From NCBI GenBank assembly GCA_964474695.1, contig CAYYTK010000018.1, forward strand, positions 1-64,000: a stretch of 64,000 nucleotides of DNA, given 5' to 3'. The translations under genes were made by a program, and so were the position numbers. The notes beneath the pieces were generated by a model, which saw only the letters and a program-made list of their open reading frames with translations, searched no databases and was not told the origin of the DNA. How positions within the stretch are numbered: position 1 is the first letter of the stretch; every line of letters starts with the position of its first letter. This document shows, in pieces, positions 26,212-32,967 of this stretch. The stretch is from DAOUBP01 sp964474695 (lineage in GTDB: Bacteria; Chloroflexota; Anaerolineae; CG2-30-64-16).

Positions 26212-27132
26212 ATGGATCTGCAGACGCTCTTGAACTCCAAGGTTGGCACAGGGCTGGGCGCGGCGTTGCCGAGGTTAATGCCAGCGGCGGTCGGTCACAG
26301 GCTCGCTGCGGTCGCGGGCGACGTTCTGGCTGGCCGCCAGGGATCCAGCCTCGTTCGTGCAGTGGCCGCGAATCAGGCTGTCGTGTGCGCCGCGCAGGGG
26401 AAAGAGGTCTCCTCGGCGGAGCTCCAGCGCTGCGTGCGCAGCGTTTTGCGCTCTCGGACACGCTGCCTGTTCGATCTGTTTCACAATCTCGATCGCCCTG
26501 CCGCGCTGGAACGGCTGGCGCCTTTGCCGCCTGAGCTGATGGCGATCGTTGAGTTGAGCCGCCAGGGCAAACGCGGCGCGGTCATCGCGATGGCGCACAT
26601 GAGCGCCTATGAGATGGCTATGATTGCCATGGGCCACCGGGGGATCCGGGCCCTCCTGCTGGGCTACTCACAGCCGGCTGCGGGTTATCAGCGCTACTAT
26701 CGCATGTGGGAAGCGGCAGGCTTGGAAGTGGCGCCCGCCACGCTCTCGGGCCTCAGGCAGGCGAGCAATTGCCTGAAGCAGGCAGGACTGGTTGTCACGG
26801 GGATCGATCGGCCGACGCCAGGCCGCACGCTGTCCTTCTTTGGCCGGCCCAGCCAGTTGCCCACCGGTCACATCACCCTGGCGCTGGCCGCAGATGTGCC
26901 CATCCTGCCCGCGGTGACGCATTGGCAAGGCGGCGACCGATACGAAGTCATCGTGGCGGATCCGGTCGAGATGCAGCGCCTGCCCGATCATCGTGAGACG
27001 ATCCGCGTGAACGCCGAAGCGGTTCTGGCGCAGATAGAACGGTTCGTCCGCCGCGCACCCGAACAGTGGTTCATGTTCTATCCTGTCTGGCCGGGTGCGC
27101 TCGCTGATATCGATAGTCTCTCAATGGGGTGA
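26212..27132 (+). CDS. LpxL/HtrB-family (lysophospholipid) acyltransferase
   Basis: The 306-residue protein belongs to the bacterial lipid A/PIM acyltransferase family. The catalytic HX4E motif is HMSAYE, later followed by GIDRPTPGR and the C-terminal PEQWFMFYPVW, both typical. In diderms such enzymes acylate lipid A, while in actinobacteria the relative PatA acylates phosphatidylinositol mannosides. Since I see no LPS genes here and the next gene is a CDP-alcohol phosphatidyltransferase, a glycophospholipid acylation role is more likely (inference). The start has AGGGTAGG upstream and follows an extended -10 promoter. The stop is four bases before the next ATG. Confidence 0.85.
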   Translation: MDLQTLLNSKVGTGLGAALPRLMPAAVGHRLAAVAGDVLAGRQGSSLVRAVAANQAVVCAAQGKEVSSAELQRCVRSVLRSRTRCLFDLFHNLDRPAALERLAPLPPELMAIVELSRQGKRGAVIAMAHMSAYEMAMIAMGHRGIRALLLGYSQPAAGYQRYYRMWEAAGLEVAPATLSGLRQASNCLKQAGLVVTGIDRPTPGRTLSFFGRPSQLPTGHITLALAADVPILPAVTHWQGGDRYEVIVADPVEMQRLPDHRETIRVNAEAVLAQIERFVRRAPEQWFMFYPVWPGALADIDSLSMG

Positions 27133-27136
27133 GATC

Positions 27137-27820
27137 ATGAATGACGTCAAGAAGCATGTGCGCGTACAGGAGTCATTGCTCACTAAGCCGGAGCGCCGGG
27201 TGCTGCGTTGGCTGGCTGCGCACACCCCCGCCTGGATCGTGCCAGATCACCTGACCGCCCTCGGTATATTGGGTTCGGCCTCGGTGTGCCTCGGCTATGC
27301 GCTCGCAGGACTCCATCCGGGGTGGTTGTGGCTGGCGAATGCCGGTTTCGTGCTAAACTGGTATGGGGACTCGTTGGACGGCACCTTGGCCCGCTTTCGC
27401 AAGCGCGAGCGACCGCGCTATGGCTTCTTTCTGGATCACTGGGTCGATGTTGTGGCTGAGACGATGATGTTTCTGGGCATCGGCCTCTCGCCTTACGCCG
27501 ACTTCCGGCTGGCCGCCTGCGCTCTGATCAGCTATTTGGCTTTATCCGTGCTTACGTACGTCAATCTGATCGTCAGTGGGCAGTTCAAGCTCTCGGGCGG
27601 GCTGATCGGTCCCACGGAGGTTCGGATCATAGGCATGGGCATTACGACCGGGCTTTTCTTTTTCGGTGCACCGGTCGTTACATTGCCGTTCCTTGGTTCG
27701 TTCGCTAGAAGCTTCACCTGGGCCGACGTCGCCTTGGGCGGCCTAACCTTGCTCCTCTCCGGCATGTTTTTTGTGATCGGCGGTCAATTGGCTGCCGGGC
27801 TCGCCAAGCAGGAGCCCTGA
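27137..27820 (+). CDS. CDP-alcohol phosphatidyltransferase
   Basis: This 227-residue integral membrane enzyme transfers a phosphatidyl group from CDP-diacylglycerol to an alcohol. The diagnostic motif is complete: DSLDGTLAR followed nine residues later by GFFLDHWVD (four Asp coordinating the metal). About six membrane segments follow a soluble N-terminus. The alcohol could be inositol (phosphate), glycerol phosphate or another polyol; coupling with the upstream PatA-like acyltransferase fits a phosphatidylinositol-type lipid, but the sequence does not prove it. The ATG at 27137 lies four bases after the acyltransferase stop. Confidence 0.9.
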   Translation: MNDVKKHVRVQESLLTKPERRVLRWLAAHTPAWIVPDHLTALGILGSASVCLGYALAGLHPGWLWLANAGFVLNWYGDSLDGTLARFRKRERPRYGFFLDHWVDVVAETMMFLGIGLSPYADFRLAACALISYLALSVLTYVNLIVSGQFKLSGGLIGPTEVRIIGMGITTGLFFFGAPVVTLPFLGSFARSFTWADVALGGLTLLLSGMFFVIGGQLAAGLAKQEP

Positions 27821-27962
27821 GCGACGTATCTGCCGACCTGTCATGCTGAGTTATCCGGGCCGCGCCATCCTGCGGGTCGCGGGATAGTGCGATCGTGCAG
27901 GTCGTGGCAAGGAACTCTTGTGCTATTCTGATCGTTCAACGAACGCACAGGCCGCGCGTTGA

Positions 27963-30900
27963 TCACTTCGCCGCGGCCAGCTTTTGCGCCTCGTCCTCTG
28001 TGGTGCCAATCGCCAGGGTGACGGTCGTCCCATCCCACTGTACGATCCAATAGGCATCTTTCCCGCGGAAGCAGCGCGTCAGGCCGTTGCCGGTCAGGTC
28101 GGTCACCACTTCCTTGAAGCCGGTGCGGCCGGACAGGCCGCTTCGCCAGGCGGCCCAGAAATCCTCGGCATCCTGGGGCGTGTCCCACGCGGTCTGCAGC
28201 AACGCTGCGCCGCAGTTTGTGAGGCGGCAGTTAAGCGTATCATTGCGCAGCAGCACATACTGATCGCCGCCCCATCCCTCGGCCGCTCGCTCTGCCGCGG
28301 CCGGACCAGCCAGCTCAGTGAGGATCAGCCGCCAGCCCAGCTCGCCCAGGGCGCCCTCATCCCGTATGCTCCAGTCTTTACCCAGGATGTTTGCCACATC
28401 GGGCAGCACCACCTCCAGGGGCTGTTCCCCCGCCCGATAGCGTTCAGGGTGCAGAACCTGCTCCGTGGAGGTTGGCGGCGCGGCGTAGAGATCGTTTACC
28501 GCCTCCCAGCCGCCGGTTTTGTAGACTTCACCCACAAATGCCAGGCCCTGGTTATAGCGGAACGCGGCCCAGTCGCGCAGCAGTGCGGGAACGCGTTTCA
28601 GCACGTCCGGGTTGAGCCCGGCCGTCGATGCAGTGGTCGTTTGCAACAGCTCCAGCGCAGGCAGATATGTCTGCATGTAATGCGCGGTGGCCAGGCTGGC
28701 GTCCCCTTCAACCAGCGCAAGATAGGCAAGGGCCCGATCATCGTTTTCGATCGCCGAGCGGCTGGTGCCGATGGCAAAGTGCTGGTCCTGCAGCACGTGC
28801 ACGTATTCATGCGCCACCGTGATCTGATCGGTTAATCCGGGGGCCTTATCGGTGACGACATAGAAGATCTTATCATCGCTGTCGTAGAAGCCGAGGATCT
28901 GCTGAGAGGCGAGCATGCGATCGATCTGCCAGATGTCCACCGACGAGTCCAGCGTACCCAGCAGCGTCAACAGCAGGCCCTCGGAATCGGCTTGCTCCCT
29001 GGCCTCATCGTCGTAGACTTCCGCCAGGTAGGCGTCGAGCTGGGCCTGGTTCAGACGTTGCGATTTGAACGGCTGGAGCGCGTCCAATTCGCGTAGATCG
29101 GTCAACTCCTCGGCGGTGTTCCGGATGAGCTGGTCGGTCAGTTCAGGGGAGCGCACGCCGTCTGCAGGCTGGACGAAGTGGATGCGGCTCGCATAGCCGG
29201 CAGCATCGAGTCGGCCCTCGAGATACAGCCATATATCGCTGGCTGCGACTTCGACGGTGAACAGCCCCCTGCCCATGGCATCCGTGGCGGCTATGGCTAC
29301 GCCCCCGGTCGCGGGCGGTGTCATGCGCGGCGCGACGTACGCGGCCAGGGCCAGCAGTGTGATCGCTGCCTGGTAGGTTTCCTCCGGCTTTTCGTTTTTG
29401 GCGGCCTTGAGCGTGGCGATCAGCACGCGCACCGGTGTGACCGAGCCGGCGGCATCCAAGTCGGTTCGGCTTGGCACCTGCCAGGTCGCGGTGCGGCCGA
29501 GTAGCTCCTGGCTCTCGTCCTGGAGCAGCGCCAGCGCCACGGCCTCCCGCAGGTTCCAGCCTTCGCTGGTCGCATTGATCAGATAGGTGAGGTTGTCGTC
29601 ATCAGCCTGACTCAGCGCTGCGTATTTCTCCAGCATCTTCTGCGCCAGGGCGTAGTCCCCGTGGTGCAAATAGGATAAGCCCAGGGTGTAATAGCTGGCT
29701 GCGTGCTCAGGGTGCGCGGCAGTGTTGGCCTTCAGCCAGGCAATCGCCTCCTCGTCGCGGCCGTTCAGTTGTAGGGCGTTACCCCAGAGCATTGCGGTAT
29801 CGGGGTTTCCGGCATCGCGCCACGCCGCACCCTCGCACCAAGCCAACATCTTCTCCGGTTCACCCTGCCGCCAGAACGTGTTGCACAGGCCGACCGGCCC
29901 GGCCGGGCTATCGGGTGCCAGACGCGCGGCCAGCGTGAATTCCGCCTCCGCCTTGAGCGGTTCCCCTCGATTCAGATAGGTGTTGCCCAGCGCGGCGTGC
30001 AGGTCAGCTCCGACAGGCGTGTAGCGTTCCGCGGTCAGGTAAGCGTCCGTCGCCTCATCCCAGCGTTCCTGCTCGGCCAGGATCAGCCCCAGGAGCAGCA
30101 GGGCGTTCTCGTTATAGGGGTCCAACTCCAGCGCTGCACGTGCCAGCTCCAGGCTGCGGTTCGCGTCTCCCAGGCACCGTTTCGCCCAGCCAGCCTGGGC
30201 GCGCAGATAGGGCGCTTGCGGATGGCTGGCGATCAGGTCCTGGTAGAGGCCGGCCGCACTGCCGCAGTCTCCCTGCCACAGCCGGACATCCGCAAGACCC
30301 GCCCGAGGCCGCCAATCCTCAGACGCTGCCGCGGCGGCCGCTTCGAACTGGGCCGTCGCCTTGTCGTAATCTGCCTGCACCAGGTAGAGCCGGCCCCACT
30401 CCAGGAGTGGCTCCGGCGCGGCGGGCGCGCTCTCCGCGGCCTGCGCGATCAGCTTTTCGGCCTCCTCGTACTGTCCCTTGGCAGTGAGCAATCGCGACTT
30501 GCCCAGCAACGCCGGCGGATGGCCTGGCGCCTGCTTAAGCGCCTTGTCGAAGGTTGTCCGTGCAGCATAGTCGTACAGGTGATCCCAATACAGGGCGCCC
30601 AGGTCGACGTACCACTGCGCGAAGCCGGGCTGAAGGCTGACCGCCTGCTCGGCCGCCGCGGTGGCGCGGCCATAGTCGGCCGTCGCCTTGTAGACCAAGG
30701 CCAGGGCGGCGTGCGCGTAGGCTGATCTCGGATCCAGTTTGACGGCCTCGCGTGCAGCCTGCAGTGCCTCGTCGTGACGCAAGTCGAGGGTATAGGCGTA
30801 GGCCAGTGCGGCCTGCGCTGCGGCGTTGGCCGGCTCGAGAGCGATAGCCTGCTCGGACGCGGCCATTGCTGCGGCCGCGTCCAACTGGCCGTAGCGAACA

Positions 30901-31316
30901 TGTGCCAGGACAACCCAGGCTGCCGCGTTTTCGGGCGCTAGCTCCGTAGCTGTCTTTGCTGCTGCCAGTGCATCACTGCTGCGGCCCGTCTGCCAGGCAT
31001 AGGTCCAGGCAAGGCCGATCTGCGCGGCTGCAGCCGTGGGATCGATGATGAGCGCCTGTCGGTAGGCCATCTCGGCTGCGGCGAAGTCGCTCCGGGTCAG
31101 CGCAGCTTCCCCATCAACTAGCAGCGCGGCAAGCGATGGGGTGGGAGCGGCGGCGGGTTCGAGCGCGGCGGTCGGCTCGGACATAGGGGTCGCTGCTGGC
31201 GTGGTCACCGTCGGCGTGACGGCGGACTGCGGCGCACCTGTGCCGCAGCCGCCCAGCGCGACGCTAAGAGCGATGAGTGACGCGAGTACGGGAATGCGCA
31301 GGGGAAGGTGGTTCAT
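27963..31316 (-). CDS. TPR-repeat lipoprotein with C-terminal HExxH metallopeptidase-like domain
   Basis: The 1117-residue protein begins with a lipoprotein signal (MNHLPLRIPVL, lipobox ALGGC) and a Thr/Pro/Ala-rich spacer. Residues 50 to about 620 form more than a dozen tetratricopeptide repeats (for example AEMAYRQALIIDPTAAAAQ). Residues 620-800 are a linker region. The C-terminal domain contains HEYVH (His836, Glu837, His840) and, 30 residues on, EGDAS (Glu870), the zinc-ligand pattern of gluzincin peptidases. It would sit on the outer membrane face as a scaffolded protease. The annotated TTG start at 31319 was replaced by the ATG at 31316. It follows the GT2 gene by 13 bases. Confidence 0.85.
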   Translation of the reverse strand: MNHLPLRIPVLASLIALSVALGGCGTGAPQSAVTPTVTTPAATPMSEPTAALEPAAAPTPSLAALLVDGEAALTRSDFAAAEMAYRQALIIDPTAAAAQIGLAWTYAWQTGRSSDALAAAKTATELAPENAAAWVVLAHVRYGQLDAAAAMAASEQAIALEPANAAAQAALAYAYTLDLRHDEALQAAREAVKLDPRSAYAHAALALVYKATADYGRATAAAEQAVSLQPGFAQWYVDLGALYWDHLYDYAARTTFDKALKQAPGHPPALLGKSRLLTAKGQYEEAEKLIAQAAESAPAAPEPLLEWGRLYLVQADYDKATAQFEAAAAAASEDWRPRAGLADVRLWQGDCGSAAGLYQDLIASHPQAPYLRAQAGWAKRCLGDANRSLELARAALELDPYNENALLLLGLILAEQERWDEATDAYLTAERYTPVGADLHAALGNTYLNRGEPLKAEAEFTLAARLAPDSPAGPVGLCNTFWRQGEPEKMLAWCEGAAWRDAGNPDTAMLWGNALQLNGRDEEAIAWLKANTAAHPEHAASYYTLGLSYLHHGDYALAQKMLEKYAALSQADDDNLTYLINATSEGWNLREAVALALLQDESQELLGRTATWQVPSRTDLDAAGSVTPVRVLIATLKAAKNEKPEETYQAAITLLALAAYVAPRMTPPATGGVAIAATDAMGRGLFTVEVAASDIWLYLEGRLDAAGYASRIHFVQPADGVRSPELTDQLIRNTAEELTDLRELDALQPFKSQRLNQAQLDAYLAEVYDDEAREQADSEGLLLTLLGTLDSSVDIWQIDRMLASQQILGFYDSDDKIFYVVTDKAPGLTDQITVAHEYVHVLQDQHFAIGTSRSAIENDDRALAYLALVEGDASLATAHYMQTYLPALELLQTTTASTAGLNPDVLKRVPALLRDWAAFRYNQGLAFVGEVYKTGGWEAVNDLYAAPPTSTEQVLHPERYRAGEQPLEVVLPDVANILGKDWSIRDEGALGELGWRLILTELAGPAAAERAAEGWGGDQYVLLRNDTLNCRLTNCGAALLQTAWDTPQDAEDFWAAWRSGLSGRTGFKEVVTDLTGNGLTRCFRGKDAYWIVQWDGTTVTLAIGTTEDEAQKLAAAK

Positions 31317-31329
31317 CAAAGCCTTGTCC

Positions 31330-32409
31330 TTATCGTTCCATCGGATGCCAGACGATCTCGTCGGGCCTGATAGATCTCTCCGGACCTGCCAGGCCCGTCA
31401 CTTCGGCGAGCTCGGTTGAAAGATCTGCCAGGAACGTGGTGCATCGCGCGAGCGGCCCGAAGATGAAATGACGGGACAGGTACTCGCGGAGCGAGCCGCC
31501 GGCCGCCAGCCTGGCCCGGCACAGATCGAGCAGCTTATCGCGCCACTTGTCGTAGAGGATCCGGTTTGCCAGGGCCAGCGCCTCTGCCGGGTCGGCCGCG
31601 TTATCGGCCAGGCTGGCATGGTGGAAGTGGTGCGCGTAGACCGCGGCCGTGCGTGCGACCATGCCCCCCGCCTCACCGATACGCCAGCACAGGTCCACGT
31701 CCTCGCTGCCGTAGCCGGAGAACCTCGGGTCGGCTATCCCGCCGATTGCCTCCACAAAGCCGCGATCGAGCAGCGCGCACGCGGTGCCAATGAAGTCGGG
31801 CGGGCAGACCTGGGTGCTGAAACCAGGTGTCCCTGAGAAACCCGGCTTCTCCTCTGTGCTGCACATCAGGTCCGCGAATTCATCGATGCTCAAGCCCCGT
31901 GAATACGCATAGAACTGCTGCAAGGGGGGGAGTGACGGCTCTTCGCGCTTCACCCTAAACCACGCGGCCGCGCTATCTTCGTCATCGAAGGGGTGGGGCA
32001 GGGTGGGGTGATACATCAGCGGCGCCAGTAGCTTAACGCCTGTCCCTTGCCCTTCGCTGCCTGTTGCCTGATGTGCCTCAAACTCAGTGACCAGCCGCGG
32101 CAGCCAGCCTGTCGAGACAAGTATATCGCTGTCCAGCAGGCAGATCAGGTTGTGCTCGGCCAGCGCGACCCCCTGGCGGTTCGCCGCGCCCGGCCCCACG
32201 TTTTCGCGGTTTTCCACCAGCCGGGTGCGGCCGCGTGTCTGTTCCGAGGCCAGCGTTCGGCGCAGAAAGTCGAGGGTGTCCGGCCGCGATCCGTTATCGA
32301 TCACGACGAGCTCGAACGGCCCATCTGTGTGGCGCAGCAGCGTCCGCACGCACAGGCGCACATGTGGCAGGGCGTTCCAGGTCTTCAGGATGATACTAAC
32401 GGGTCGCAT
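31330..32409 (-). CDS. Family 2 glycosyltransferase
   Basis: This 359-residue GT-A enzyme starts MRPVSIILKTWNALPH and carries the DXD metal motif in LLDSDILV and the acceptor/catalytic segment GYGSEDVDLCWRI. It probably adds sugar to a surface glycan from a nucleotide-sugar in the cytoplasm. Two segments coincide with repeats and look inserted: residues HQATGSEGQGTG (DNA 32041-32068, heptamers) and EEKPGFSGTPGFS (DNA 31820-31852, element A-like). Both preserve the frame. It lies 13 bases upstream of the TPR lipoprotein gene on the same strand. Confidence 0.92.
   Translation of the reverse strand: MRPVSIILKTWNALPHVRLCVRTLLRHTDGPFELVVIDNGSRPDTLDFLRRTLASEQTRGRTRLVENRENVGPGAANRQGVALAEHNLICLLDSDILVSTGWLPRLVTEFEAHQATGSEGQGTGVKLLAPLMYHPTLPHPFDDEDSAAAWFRVKREEPSLPPLQQFYAYSRGLSIDEFADLMCSTEEKPGFSGTPGFSTQVCPPDFIGTACALLDRGFVEAIGGIADPRFSGYGSEDVDLCWRIGEAGGMVARTAAVYAHHFHHASLADNAADPAEALALANRILYDKWRDKLLDLCRARLAAGGSLREYLSRHFIFGPLARCTTFLADLSTELAEVTGLAGPERSIRPDEIVWHPMER
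31820..31852. repeat. Degenerate element A copy within the GT2 gene
   Basis: GAAACCAGGTGTC and GAGAAACCCGGCTTC form an imperfect palindrome like the intergenic copies. Read on the minus strand it encodes KPGFSGTPGFS in frame, a sequence I would not expect in this family. Confidence 0.65.
32041..32068. repeat. Four-unit heptanucleotide repeat within the GT2 gene
   Basis: The units TGTCCCT, TGCCCTT, CGCTGCC and TGTTGCC form a 7-base rhythm (minus strand: GGCAACA, GGCAGCG, AAGGGCA, AGGGACA). They encode part of the inserted peptide ATGSEGQGTG. Confidence 0.7.
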
Positions 32410-32458
32410 AGGCTGGCCACTGACTCCAACTTAGACTTGGCCCCTCAACTGGCCGCCA

Positions 32459-32956
32459 CTATTGCCGCAACGCCTCGACAAACTCCACCACGGCGCGAGC
32501 GACCTGCATCATGGCGCGGGCGACCTGCATCACAAGGGTTACGAGCTGGGACACTACGCCATCCACCTGCTCCAATGAGACCAACGCTTGCTTGGCCAGT
32601 GCCTGCACCAGCAGGAACAGGATTACGAAGATAGCGTACGCGTTGATCAGCTTCTTCCGAAACGCTGTGGTGTTTGGGCCGGTCTTGTGGTCTGCCGTGA
32701 GCATTCCAAGCAACGCGCCGATCCAGCCGCAGGGAAAGGCCAGGCCCCAGACCAGGATCACTTCGGGCACGCGCACCTTGAAGAACTGAAGCACGTCGGC
32801 GAAGCTCTTGTCGAAAGCATAGAACACAAACGCCACAAGGTTGATCGCGACGAGATAGGCCGGGGCCCAATCGAGGGCCAGGCTGGCATGCAGCTTTTCT
32901 GTGGCCCAGGCGGCTGACACAACTGCAATCGACCCGTAGATGAGCTTGAGGAGCAT
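32459..32956 (-). CDS. DUF1294 family membrane protein
   Basis: The 165-residue protein has three or four membrane segments and the DUF1294 signature: FYAFDKSFA near residue 50, VRVPEVILVWGLAFPCGWIGALLGM, and DHKTGPNTTAFRKK. The role of the family is unknown; some members are fused to cold-shock domains. The C-terminus is a 7-residue repeat (VMQVARA-MMQVARA-VVEFVEA) forming an amphipathic helix. The matching DNA is a near-tandem 21-base duplication around 32500-32540. GAGG lies upstream of the ATG, and the UvrA-like gene ends 11 bases away on the same strand. Confidence 0.82.
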   Translation of the reverse strand: MLLKLIYGSIAVVSAAWATEKLHASLALDWAPAYLVAINLVAFVFYAFDKSFADVLQFFKVRVPEVILVWGLAFPCGWIGALLGMLTADHKTGPNTTAFRKKLINAYAIFVILFLLVQALAKQALVSLEQVDGVVSQLVTLVMQVARAMMQVARAVVEFVEALRQ

Positions 32957-32967
32957 AGAAAGAATCC

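Noticed and set aside
27821..27962. Possible terminator or element after the CDP-alcohol phosphatidyltransferase
   Set aside because: Only a weak inverted pair (CGACCTG ... CAGGTCG) with a loop of more than 50 bases; no clear structure.
32500..32540. 21-base near-tandem duplication in the DUF1294 gene as a mobile repeat
   Set aside because: It simply encodes an amphipathic 7-residue helix repeat and is only two copies.
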